Shown here: piece by piece, positions 54,501 to 62,482 of the stretch
Position numbering within the stretch: the first letter of the stretch is position 1
Layout of the letters: every line of letters starts with the position of its first letter
From: Nitrospiraceae bacterium
GTDB lineage: Bacteria; Nitrospirota; Nitrospiria; Nitrospirales; UBA8639
NCBI GenBank assembly: GCA_020632595.1
Contig: JACKFF010000003.1
Location: 1 to 64,000 of the forward strand
Direction: 5' to 3'
DNA length: 64,000 bases
Position numbers and translations under genes: made by a program
Notes under the pieces: generated by a model
Databases searched by the model: none
The model's input: the letters and a program-made list of their open reading frames with translations, nothing else
Told to the model about the DNA's origin: nothing

Positions 54501-54990
54501 AAGAGGGCTTGAAAAATTTCGACTCACCGGCAATCGGATTATCCTGCCTGACGTTATGACGATGCTTGGAGAGGTTCTGTGGCACGTCGGCCGAATCGAA
54601 GAGGCGCTCGCGGCGCTGGACGAAGGAATCTGCGAGGCTACCCATCCCGATCGAAATCAACATTTTATGGAACCTGAACTCTATCGTCTCAAGGCAGAGA
54701 TTTTTAAACAAAGTGCCGAAATTGAGGAGAACCCAAAGAACGCAGCAAAATTGTTTAAAGATGCCGAAGATTCTTTCCAAGATGCATTGGATCTTACACG
54801 TAAGCAAAAAGCCCGCATGCTGGAGATCCGAGCGGCAGTTGGTTTAGGCCGACTGTGGCAAAAGCAGGGAAAACAGCAGAAGGCTCTCCAGATTCTCGAG
54901 AATCTCTATAACTCTTTTACCGAGGGATTTGCCACGGAGGATCTCCGGCAAGCGTACACATTGATTGAGGAGTTGAGAAAGTCGCCATAA
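51532..54990 (+). CDS. Class III cyclase fused to AAA/STAND ATPase and TPR repeats
   Basis: From the ATG at 51532 the protein has 1152 residues: a short helical N-terminal domain (about 1-60), a class III cyclase domain (LTVMFCDLVGSTALSERLD, FQGDGILVYFG, VALGETLNVASRIQ; both metal Asp present), an ATPase with Walker A in LQGEAGIGKTRLVEEF and Walker B in VLFIVEDLHWVDPTTLDWL, and a C-terminal TPR region from about residue 700. Such proteins are large cytoplasmic signal integrators. It would add a third cyclase to the window and sits in the encapsulin cluster. The frame is open up to 51463, but the N-terminus fits 51532. Confidence 0.9.
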   Translation: MTFEEILDATMRLLESRKRITYGALKRQFSLDDEFLEDLKAELIKGQRVAVDEGGEVLVWTGGNEATPSPNTGQGNGANTSREDQVTHKVRHSTQAERRQLTVMFCDLVGSTALSERLDPEDLREVIEAYQETCDHVIQRFEGTIMQFQGDGILVYFGHPIAHEDDAQRGILAALGILDELPKLNTRLQRLCDVELNLRVGIHTGLVVVGEMGRSGWLQTVALGETLNVASRIQNLTDSNTIVISEATLNLVKGFFNVHALGEHTMKGISQPIKLWRVLGKSGVQSRLEAAGRRLAPLVGREDEVECLRERWGHVKEGIGQVVMLQGEAGIGKTRLVEEFKEHLKHDNPTIQELRCSPFYQHTALYPVINLLGQWLHLGQEDSADTKLRKLEGLLNALNNYPSKAEAVALLANLLSVSLDESYVPLKLTPETQRQRTLEVLRDLLLETSHGRPVLFIVEDLHWVDPTTLDWLTMVVNQAATTRVLVLLTSRPGFEPPWSEQANVGNISLKRLSGMDIGAVVKGVTGGKTLPQEITELVINRTDGVPLFVEELTKSLLESGLLRQRNNDYELVGSLPLMAIPATLQDSLMARLDRLSTAKPVAQLGATLGREFSYELLHAVSPLEETTLQNALTRLEEAELVYRQGLLTQAKYTFKHALIQEAAYESLLKGTRRKLHLHIAEVLERRFPSTVESEPELIGYHYTQTAHPQRAIPYWQKAGQRALKRSANPEAISHLTKGLTLLKTLPEDPERDQKELAMQVGLSPAYMITKGWGAVEVEQCSKRAQALSQKLGDGQSLYAATWGLCFNYFMRGQLNVSLKTGEEVCQMAYATELPILKVGAHHAIGYSHHYRGEFTESRKHAEMGIALFNIEQERSIIGLFQLSSTVALHEFCGSSKWMLGLPDSGLKHVQEAIDLAEKLEHPPSIAFAYGIGCFAYHPARDFDWVEKASDKVLELAKKEVFQLWDIIALMYHGWAIAMKGRLEEGLNEIERGLEKFRLTGNRIILPDVMTMLGEVLWHVGRIEEALAALDEGICEATHPDRNQHFMEPELYRLKAEIFKQSAEIEENPKNAAKLFKDAEDSFQDALDLTRKQKARMLEIRAAVGLGRLWQKQGKQQKALQILENLYNSFTEGFATEDLRQAYTLIEELRKSP

Positions 54991-55079
54991 CGCCTGGCCG
55001 TTACAGTGTAGGCGGACTAAGCCAAAAAGGAGTGTGAGCCGTTCGAGCCAACAGATCTAAGTCGAGAAGGGAAACGGTA

Positions 55080-55955
55080 ATGCGTTACAACAATGAGGGG
55101 CTCACACTGTGGTATGGCTCAGAGGACACGCCGGCGCCCGAAGGAGTGGTGGAATCAGGCGACAACCTCAGTGTCATTGCAGCTGTCTCTCCGGCAAATC
55201 CAAGCAATACGGTCAGTCTACTGTATCGTGTCGAGGGAGGATTCGAGCGCACCGTCCGCGCAACCCTGTTGCGAATTGAAAATGGTGCCGGGCAACAGTA
55301 CTTCAAAGCTGTCTTTCCGAGACTCTCTCCCGGATCGAAGGTCGAGTATACCATTATCGGCGAAAACAGCGGACGGCGGGTTCCGAACCCCTGCGCGATG
55401 ACGGTTCTGACCCGTCAATTTGAAGTCCAAAGTGCCTTCGCTTCAACCCCTACCCCCGTCGAAGCATCCCAACCAAATCCGGCTGAAGGTCATTTGCCGT
55501 TCAGCATCGAATATCTTTCCCATTTTACGATTCATCTTGGCGGTGGCCCTCCTGAGATCATCGGAGAAACTCCGGAAGGAATTAAGGTCAATTGGTACAT
55601 TAGCAGCGGTGAATTTATCGGACCAAAACTTAATGGAAAGATTAATCACGAGGGCGGTGACTGGATGACCATTCGGCGGGACGGGGTCGGGATCATGGAT
55701 GTACGTGCCACGCTGGAGACAAGCGATGGAGCGTTGATCTTTATACACTACCCAGGCTACTTCGAATTAGGTGAGAAGGGATACGAAAATTTTTTGAAGA
55801 ATAAGTGGCCACCCACACCACCCACAAGGACAACCCCTTGGATGATTACCTCGCACCCTAACTACCTATGGGTCAACCGATTACAATGCATCGGAATCGG
55901 TCGGGTCATCATGAAAGAACCAATTTATGAATATGACCTGTACGGATTGTTTTAG
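55080..55955 (+). CDS. DUF3237 protein with N-terminal beta-sandwich domain
   Basis: The 291-residue protein has two parts. Residues about 1-120 form a strand-rich domain (VVESGDNLSVIAAVSPANPS, VEYTIIGENSGR) like carbohydrate-binding or Ig modules. Residues 140-291 are a DUF3237 domain: FTIHLGGGPPEIIGETPEGI, GGDWMTIRRDGVGIMDVRAT, WMITSHPNYLWVNRLQCIGIGR. DUF3237 is a beta-barrel family of unknown function, often beside oxidoreductases. No signal peptide is present. It lies 136 bases before the encapsulin gene and 89 after the cyclase-AAA gene. A role in binding a hydrophobic ligand is possible but unproven. Confidence 0.8.
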   Translation: MRYNNEGLTLWYGSEDTPAPEGVVESGDNLSVIAAVSPANPSNTVSLLYRVEGGFERTVRATLLRIENGAGQQYFKAVFPRLSPGSKVEYTIIGENSGRRVPNPCAMTVLTRQFEVQSAFASTPTPVEASQPNPAEGHLPFSIEYLSHFTIHLGGGPPEIIGETPEGIKVNWYISSGEFIGPKLNGKINHEGGDWMTIRRDGVGIMDVRATLETSDGALIFIHYPGYFELGEKGYENFLKNKWPPTPPTRTTPWMITSHPNYLWVNRLQCIGIGRVIMKEPIYEYDLYGLF

Positions 55956-56091
55956 AACTTGAAGGGCAAGTTTCGAAACCAAACCATGGATACGACTTCA
56001 GATTTTCCGAATAACTTTAATAGGCCAACTTGAACCATCGTCTTACTTTTATTTGTGTCCTTATTCATTATTCAGGAGAGGTGAAGAAGCT

Positions 56092-57009
56092 ATGGAACAG
56101 GAAATTTTCCCAGGTCAATGGACTGAGGACCAATGGAGCCTCGTACAGCAGACAGTTCGTGATGAAGCAAGCAAGGTACGCGTGGCCGCATCATTTTTGC
56201 CACGCAATGGGCCTTGGCCATCAGAAACTGATTCAGTCCCAACACAGGATTTTTTTGACAACCAGCCTAATCCCCTACCAGGTGGCCCCCCTAACCGCCT
56301 GGCAGTTGACGACCGGACAACGCGACCCCTTACAACCATTTCCGTGAATGTTCAAATCAGAAACTCGCAAATTGCCCAACCGGACCTTTCCAGCGCGCTC
56401 AGCATGTTTCGGCGCGCCGCGAATATTATTGGACGGATCGAGGACGGTTTGATTTTTCAAGGTCAGAACTCAGTGAACCCTTTTAATAATGCGCAATTCC
56501 CAAACCTACCTAATGTTTTCCAAGTTTCGGGCGGAGCGATATGGAGGGGACTCATAGACGCTGCAACCCGTCAAGGGTCTGGACAGCAGCCGTTTGATAG
56601 TTTGCGTGATCAGAATGGCACGCTTGCGTATTCTCCAGACGCGTTCGTGAGGGACATTACGCGGGGGATATCAACACTAGAAGAAGGAGGATATCTAGCA
56701 CCATTCGCCCTAGTTCTAAGTAACGATCTCTTTGAATTGGCCCATACGCCAACTGATTCGCTTGTGATGCCTGCCGATCGAATCAAGCCAATTCTCAACG
56801 GTCCGTTATTACGTTCCAGCACGATACGACCTCTGTATGGAGTTTTAATGTCCACGGCTGCTGATCCTGTTGATTTGGTATTGGCCAGTGATATCTCGGT
56901 TAAACCTGTCCAGGTCACAATGGAGCCACGTCACGTCTACCGCGTGTCCCAGCGTTTTACCCTTCGCATTAAGCAACCAGGAGCCCTTTTGGCTTTTGGG
57001 CCAGAATAG
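56092..57009 (+). CDS. Encapsulin-family shell protein (HK97 fold, family 1-like)
   Basis: The protein has 305 residues. The N-terminal segment WTEDQWSLVQQTVRDEASKV matches the shell N-terminal helix that lines the lumen and binds cargo peptides. The spine helix SSALSMFRRAANIIGRIEDG and the following LIFQGQN match the ARxEDxAVFxG region. Near the end, YLAPFALVLSNDLFELAHT, LVLASDISVKPVQV and HVYRVSQRFTLRIKQPGALL fit the P/A-domain strands of family 1 encapsulins (GPYALVLS, DLSIGY, ESFTFRV). The length is slightly above the usual 265-290. It should self-assemble into an icosahedral protein shell. No classic cargo (DyP peroxidase, encapsulated ferritin) is adjacent; isoprenoid genes are. AGGAG lies a little far upstream of the ATG. 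Confidence 0.82.
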   Translation: MEQEIFPGQWTEDQWSLVQQTVRDEASKVRVAASFLPRNGPWPSETDSVPTQDFFDNQPNPLPGGPPNRLAVDDRTTRPLTTISVNVQIRNSQIAQPDLSSALSMFRRAANIIGRIEDGLIFQGQNSVNPFNNAQFPNLPNVFQVSGGAIWRGLIDAATRQGSGQQPFDSLRDQNGTLAYSPDAFVRDITRGISTLEEGGYLAPFALVLSNDLFELAHTPTDSLVMPADRIKPILNGPLLRSSTIRPLYGVLMSTAADPVDLVLASDISVKPVQVTMEPRHVYRVSQRFTLRIKQPGALLAFGPE

Positions 57010-57044
57010 AATTGCAATTTTTCTCAAGAAAGGTATTAAGAGAT

Positions 57045-57485
57045 ATGACAAAAGTAAAGAAAACGCCCGTCCAAAAGAAGAAAACACCTTCCAAAAGAGC
57101 GCCTGCAAGCAAGGGAGGCATCGAAATGCCTGACCCAACCCAATCGACACAGAAACCCATTTTGAAACCCGTGCCTGATACAAAGAAAGAGGGCCCTTTC
57201 CGCTACTGCCAGTGTGATAAGGGTAAGCTAGCCGTTAAAATTAGAAACCATGGCGGAGATATGCCTAGCGTTCCTAAAATCAAAGTAAAGGTAGACTACA
57301 GACAATATGGGCACGAAGTAGTAGAGGATTTGGAGGGGTTGAAAAGCGGAGATGAAACTAAACAATTAGAATTCAATCCCCCACAGGTGGCCTTCGATCC
57401 AGACTGTGAGTTCGATATCAATATTTATATAGGAGAAAATTTGCACCGTACGACCGGTGGAATATGCCCTGGGGAAATTCACTGA
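57045..57485 (+). CDS. Unknown protein with basic N-terminal tail and CARDB/Ig-like domain
   Basis: The 146-residue protein starts with a disordered lysine- and proline-rich tail (about 1-50), followed by a CQCD site and a strand-rich domain with GKLAVKIRNHGGDMPSVPKI and VDYRQYGHEVVEDLEGLKSG, a CARDB-like pattern. It ends with FDINIYIGENLHRTTGGICPG. It lies 35 bases after the encapsulin gene and is almost surely cotranscribed. A shell-associated or cargo-adaptor role is a guess from position. The ATG at 57045 is preferred over a start at 57012. Confidence 0.65.
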   Translation: MTKVKKTPVQKKKTPSKRAPASKGGIEMPDPTQSTQKPILKPVPDTKKEGPFRYCQCDKGKLAVKIRNHGGDMPSVPKIKVKVDYRQYGHEVVEDLEGLKSGDETKQLEFNPPQVAFDPDCEFDINIYIGENLHRTTGGICPGEIH

Positions 57486-57754
57486 TTCCCCAAATTGTAA
57501 GGACCCTAAACAAAATGGCTCCCAACAAAGTCACAGAAAGTTGGAAGTAGACCTTTTCCATTCGGAATAAGGGCAAGCTGCTGCATGGCAGTTGATTGCG
57601 ACGTTAGATTTTTTGTGAATAACCACAGCAGGTGAAACCAGAATTGAGAGAGAAAAGTGGATTCATGAGTCAAACATATCTTAGACCCGTGAAGATACTT
57701 TTAGGTCAGGACTTGTCGGAAATGTATTTCAACTAGTTACCAGGAATCGGTGAA

Positions 57755-59824
57755 ATGTCCAAAAAAGTCATTATTCTCGGTGGAGGTATCGGCGGTATGA
57801 GTGCGGCACATGAGCTGGCTGAGCGAGGGTTTGATGTCGAAGTCTTTGAACGACAAGAGATCCCCGGGGGAAAGGCTCGCAGCATTCCCGTGCTTGAATC
57901 CATTGATGACCGTGGGAGCCAGGGCACCCAGGGGCCGGCCATTGCGAAATGGCGGCGGATGAAAGGGCATGAGTTAGGGCCCCACGACAAGGCTCCCTGG
58001 CTTCCGGGCGAGCACGGCTTTCGGTTTTTCCCAGGTTTTTACAAACACATCGTGGATACCATGGACCGGATTCCTTACGGACAGGGCAAAGTTTCTGACA
58101 ATCTGGTCAAAACCACTCAGCTGTTACTGGCCAGGGAAGGGGCAGACGAAATGGTCCTTCCCTCCCGATTCCCACAGACTCCCCAGGATCTTAAGTCCTC
58201 TTTTGATGCTGTCCTCAAGGTGCTATCTGATGAAATTGGCGTATCGCTCCATGAGATGCAGCTCTTTGGAGGGCGGGTCTGGCAGATCGCGACCTCCTCC
58301 CACGAACGCCGGCTGGATGAATATGAAAAAATCGGGTGGTGGGATTTTATTAAAGCTTCGCAAGGTTCAGAAGACTATAAAAAATTCTTCGGGCACGGAA
58401 TCACCCGCTCTCTCGTCGCCTCTCAAGCTCACCTTGCCAATACACGCACAATCGGGAACATCTTTCTTCAACTTGTCTTTGACATTATTGACCCGACCAT
58501 CCCAACCAGCGACCGTTTACTCAACGGACCAACGAACGCGGTATGGATTCGGCCATGGTTGAACTATTTAGAACGTCGCGGTGTGAAATATCACCTGGAT
58601 TGTACGGTTCAGTCCATCAGTTATTCCCACGGACACGTGCAGAGTATTACGGTGGAAAAGGGTGGGACAACAACAACCGTGGCGGGCGATTATTTTGTAG
58701 CGGCACTGCCTGTTGAACGAATCGCACCCTTGATCAACCTGAAGCTTCAAGAAGCCGACCCACGGCTGAGCCATCTATCTGAGTTGGCGAAAAATGTCGC
58801 CTGGATGAACGGCATCCAGTTTTACATCACGCACCCGTTGCCCATTGCCCACGGCCATGTCATTTTTGTTGACACACCCTGGGCTCTCACCTCAATTTCC
58901 CAGGGACAGTTCTGGCCTGATTTTGATCTGGCCAAATTCAGCGACGGGGATACACGGGATATTCTCTCGGTCGATATCTCCGACTGGGAAACCGAAGGCG
59001 TGCTCTATGGGAAAAAAGCCAGCGACTGCACCCGTGAGGAAATTGCCATGGAGACCTGGGAGCAACTCAAGCGCAGCCTCAACGATATGCATGGAAGGAT
59101 GGTCCTGCGGGATGAAGACTTGGACCATTGGTTTTTGGATCCGGATATCCGCCATGACCCTGAGGAAAGAAAGTTAGAGGAAAACGTCGAGCCACTTCTG
59201 GTGAATCTTAAAGATACCTGGCGTCTGAGGCCCGATGCCGTGACGGCCATTCCAAATTTGTTCCTTGCGGCCGACTATGTGCGAACTCATACCGACCTGG
59301 CCACGATGGAGGCGGCCAATGAGGCCGCCCGAAGAGCGGTCAATGGCATACTGGACCGCAGTGGGTCAGGGGCAACCCGCTGTCGCGTATGGGCACTTCA
59401 TGAGCCTGAGATTCTCTTACCCTGGCGTGAATATGACCGGGCACGGTGGGAACAGAACCTGCCATGGGAAGACCCATTAGCCCTCATCAGTATCGCGAAA
59501 CCGATACTCGAGGTATTTGAAAAGACAGGCACACTATCCAGCATTAACAGTCGTTCGTTCCAGCGTTTTTCTGAAAATTTTGAAGTCGCCAACAACTTGA
59601 CAGGGCTTGTGAACGACAACCAGACGTCCCCGATAGAAAACCTGCTGGAGGTGACAAAACCTGTACACTCGATCGTCGAGGATATCAGAGGAATGATTCC
59701 CTCTGATGGTGGGTTAACAGAAGTACGTCCAAGCTCAGGAGTACAGGACGAAGAAATGAAGGGGTGGGAAGGTGAAAGGAAGCCACGGCAATCTGGCCGA
59801 CTGCGAATCATACAAAAACAGTAG
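57755..59824 (+). CDS. FAD-dependent phytoene-desaturase/amine-oxidase-like enzyme with C-terminal extension
   Basis: The 689-residue protein begins KVIILGGGIGGMSAAHELAE, with the Rossmann FAD motif and the acidic end VEVFER, followed by GGKARS. Later blocks such as GEHGFRFFPGFYKHIVDTMD and the FAD-closing LFLAADYVRTHTDLATMEAA place it in the NAD(P)-binding amine-oxidase/phytoene desaturase superfamily, close to hydroxysqualene dehydroxylase-type and related enzymes. Substrates in this group are long isoprenoids. After about residue 560 a tail of some 130 residues follows that is not part of the fold and ends in basic, Gly/Leu-rich residues (SGRLRIIQKQ). The next gene, 25 bases on, is a prenyl synthase. 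Confidence 0.85.
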   Translation: MSKKVIILGGGIGGMSAAHELAERGFDVEVFERQEIPGGKARSIPVLESIDDRGSQGTQGPAIAKWRRMKGHELGPHDKAPWLPGEHGFRFFPGFYKHIVDTMDRIPYGQGKVSDNLVKTTQLLLAREGADEMVLPSRFPQTPQDLKSSFDAVLKVLSDEIGVSLHEMQLFGGRVWQIATSSHERRLDEYEKIGWWDFIKASQGSEDYKKFFGHGITRSLVASQAHLANTRTIGNIFLQLVFDIIDPTIPTSDRLLNGPTNAVWIRPWLNYLERRGVKYHLDCTVQSISYSHGHVQSITVEKGGTTTTVAGDYFVAALPVERIAPLINLKLQEADPRLSHLSELAKNVAWMNGIQFYITHPLPIAHGHVIFVDTPWALTSISQGQFWPDFDLAKFSDGDTRDILSVDISDWETEGVLYGKKASDCTREEIAMETWEQLKRSLNDMHGRMVLRDEDLDHWFLDPDIRHDPEERKLEENVEPLLVNLKDTWRLRPDAVTAIPNLFLAADYVRTHTDLATMEAANEAARRAVNGILDRSGSGATRCRVWALHEPEILLPWREYDRARWEQNLPWEDPLALISIAKPILEVFEKTGTLSSINSRSFQRFSENFEVANNLTGLVNDNQTSPIENLLEVTKPVHSIVEDIRGMIPSDGGLTEVRPSSGVQDEEMKGWEGERKPRQSGRLRIIQKQ

Positions 59825-59849
59825 GAAACCCCGATAGGATTATCGAGCG

Positions 59850-60887
59850 ATGGATTCTCAAGACTACAACACATTTCTTGAACGGTTGGGCGACTACCGC
59901 CGCCAGACGATCGAGGCTCTGCAACGATCGCTCCCCGACAAAGAGCCACGTCGTTACCTCTACGTCCCGGTGCGGGAATATCTGGAACGTTCCGGAAAAG
60001 GGCTTCGCCCTGCTCTCTGTCTAGCCACCTGTCGAGCCTTTGGTGGCCGCATTGAGGATGCCCTTGAATCCGCAGCCGCAATTGAAATGCTCCATAACGC
60101 CTTTCTCGTTCACGACGACATCGAAGACGGGAGTGAGTTTCGACGCACGCATCGAACCCTGCATACGCAATATGGGATTCCAATCGCCGTCAATACCGGG
60201 GACGCGATGCAAGCGCTCGGCATGGGTATCCTGAGGAAAAATTACTCTAGGCTTGGCCCCAAGCTGTCATGGCAGATTTTTGAAGAATTCTACACCATGC
60301 TAATGGAGTCGTTTGAAGGACAAGCGATTGAGCTGGGTTGGATACGAGACAATCGATGCGATATTTCAGATGAAGACTATCTCCGCATGACCTTGAAGAA
60401 AACCTGCTGGTACAGTTTTATCCATCCCTGCCGAATTGGCGCACTCATTGCCCGTCCTGAAGACAAGAATCTTGACCGGTTCAACGCGTTTGGCCAGTAC
60501 CTTGGCTCGGCCTTCCAGATACAGGACGATGTGTTGAATCTGATAGGGAGTCGGAAGAAATACGGTAAAGAAATCGCCGGGGATCTGTACGAAGGCAAGC
60601 GGACGCTCATGCTTTCCCACTTGTTTGAGAACGGCTCTCCTGAGGAGACCGCGAAATTGAAATCCTTTCTAGCCAGGTCCCGCAATGGCAAATATGCCGA
60701 TCAAATTGATTGGGTAAGAGAGTTGATGAACACACATGGCAGCATTGAATACGCACGATCCAGTGCACGCGGACTCCGTGACGCGGCCGAACAGGCCTTT
60801 GTTGACGCGTATTACGATGCGCCGGAAAGCGAGGACAAAGCCTTCATTCAGCAAAGTCTCCATTACATGATTGACCGAACCTCCTAA
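59850..60887 (+). CDS. Polyprenyl (geranylgeranyl/farnesyl-type) diphosphate synthase
   Basis: The 345-residue trans-prenyltransferase has GKGLRPALCLATCRAFGG, the first Asp-rich motif in FLVHDDIEDGSEFRR and the second in FQIQDDVLNLIG, where the usual last Asp is Asn. It condenses IPP with allylic diphosphates. The residues before the first motif (AAAIEMLHNAF) do not settle chain length, so GGPP is only the likeliest product. It follows the FAD enzyme by 25 bases and is near the IPP isomerase, giving a short isoprenoid pathway beside the encapsulin. Confidence 0.9.
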   Translation: MDSQDYNTFLERLGDYRRQTIEALQRSLPDKEPRRYLYVPVREYLERSGKGLRPALCLATCRAFGGRIEDALESAAAIEMLHNAFLVHDDIEDGSEFRRTHRTLHTQYGIPIAVNTGDAMQALGMGILRKNYSRLGPKLSWQIFEEFYTMLMESFEGQAIELGWIRDNRCDISDEDYLRMTLKKTCWYSFIHPCRIGALIARPEDKNLDRFNAFGQYLGSAFQIQDDVLNLIGSRKKYGKEIAGDLYEGKRTLMLSHLFENGSPEETAKLKSFLARSRNGKYADQIDWVRELMNTHGSIEYARSSARGLRDAAEQAFVDAYYDAPESEDKAFIQQSLHYMIDRTS

Positions 60888-60949
60888 TTGCCCTTGGCCC
60901 TGGAGAAACGATCCTTGAGGCCGAGGAACCGCAAAAGAAAGGAGCCCAG

Positions 60950-62317
60950 GTGAACGACCTTTCATTAAACCCTAAGAGAATGGTCTCCTACGCCGGATTT
61001 TTGGCAAGCGCCCTCTTTTTTTTGGCCACCCAGGGGATCGCGTATGGTGAGGGATGGCGACTTCCATATCAGGGCGCCGCAGCGGCTGGTCAAGGAGAGG
61101 CCTTTATCGCCCAGGCTGATGATGCGTCGGCTTTATATTACAACCCCGCAGGCCTTACCCAGTTGAGAGGCGTCCAGGTCCAATTTGGCGCAAATTTCAT
61201 TACCGGGAAATTCGAATATACCAGTCCAACGGGCCAACAGGTCGATGGAAACCTCCGGCAACCTGTGGCGATGCCGCCCCCAAGCCAATTTTATTTGACC
61301 GCAAACCTTAAGGACTTGGGCTTCACGGCCCTTGGGCCTCTCACAGTAGGAATCGGATTGAACTCCCCATTCGGGCTCGGGTCCAAATGGCCCGATGACG
61401 CTCCGTTCTCGAACGTCGTAACTGAAGCCACCGTCCCTCTCCTGGATATCAAACCTACCCTGGCCTATAAGATTCATGAGATGGTCTCTCTCGGAGCCGG
61501 GATGGATATTTATACATTTGCGAAGTTCATTGGTGAAGGTCAGGCTGAACTGAAAACCCAATCGACCGAAATCAATGGAACCGACACGGCCGTCGGATTC
61601 AATGTGAGTGCACTCTTGACCCCCTGGCGAAATAGCGCGGGGGAACCTCTCGTGAATTTCGGATTGGTTTACAGACATCAGGCAACGCTCCATCTGAAAG
61701 GGGACTTTCTCGTGAACGGTAAAAAGGTTGACGATGCCGTGACGACGCTTCCACTCCCATGGATTCTGAGCGCCGGGCTCGCCGTATGGCCGATTCGGGA
61801 CGCCGCCCGCGCCTGGAAAGTCGAAGTCGACGTGGATTATGTCGGATGGAGCCAATATCAGAGTTTGGACATACGTCTTTCCAACGCGCCAAATATTTCG
61901 CAACCCACGAATTGGGAAAACACCTACACATTCAGCGCCGGCACCGAATACAAATGGCTCAAACTCACTTCACTCCCCAATTGGGAAATTGCCCTCCGGG
62001 GAGGCTATCAACGCTCTAATGCAGCGGTCCCGGCAAGCACGTTCACCCCTGCTATTCCTGATTCCAATTGGAACATCTTTGCGACCGGACTCGGATTGAG
62101 ATGCAAACGGGGATCACACTTCCTGGGATTCATCAGTTGCGGGGATTCTAACCCTCACTCAGGCTACCTGGAAGCCATTGTTTTGGATCTTGCGTTTCAA
62201 TGGGCGCTCTGGGAGACCCGCACAATCAATGGGAACGAAATTAGCCCCACCATCAATGGTAAGTACAAAACGAAAGACTGGTATATCGGATCGTTCAGTA
62301 TCGGTCTGATTTTTTAA
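60950..62317 (+). CDS. FadL/OmpP1/TodX-family outer-membrane transport protein
   Basis: The 455-residue protein has a signal peptide (VSYAGFLASALFFLATQGIAYG) and the FadL start GWRLPYQGAAAAGQGEAFIAQADDASALYYNPAGL, with the NPA motif. The rest is strand-rich and ends with YIGSFSIGLIF, a barrel C-terminus with terminal Phe. FadL-type barrels pass hydrophobic compounds through the outer membrane. Its place among isoprenoid genes suggests uptake or release of a hydrophobic substrate. GTG start with AAAGGAG upstream. Confidence 0.92.
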   Translation: MNDLSLNPKRMVSYAGFLASALFFLATQGIAYGEGWRLPYQGAAAAGQGEAFIAQADDASALYYNPAGLTQLRGVQVQFGANFITGKFEYTSPTGQQVDGNLRQPVAMPPPSQFYLTANLKDLGFTALGPLTVGIGLNSPFGLGSKWPDDAPFSNVVTEATVPLLDIKPTLAYKIHEMVSLGAGMDIYTFAKFIGEGQAELKTQSTEINGTDTAVGFNVSALLTPWRNSAGEPLVNFGLVYRHQATLHLKGDFLVNGKKVDDAVTTLPLPWILSAGLAVWPIRDAARAWKVEVDVDYVGWSQYQSLDIRLSNAPNISQPTNWENTYTFSAGTEYKWLKLTSLPNWEIALRGGYQRSNAAVPASTFTPAIPDSNWNIFATGLGLRCKRGSHFLGFISCGDSNPHSGYLEAIVLDLAFQWALWETRTINGNEISPTINGKYKTKDWYIGSFSIGLIF

Positions 62318-62482
62318 GGGACACAGCAACATTTTGCACACCACCAGTATATGGAATTGGTTCGCATTGACTGAGGCTACATTCTTTTATAGAGCACTCG
62401 GTGTAAATCTCTCTGTATCGTTGTAGAATGCCTTGCAATTGTCTCAGCTCAGGAGGAGATTCGACACCAAACTCATTTAGAA

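Noticed and set aside
57608..57625. CRP-like site TGTGA-N6-ACAGC before the FAD enzyme
   Set aside because: Only the left half matches; the right half does not fit TCACA.
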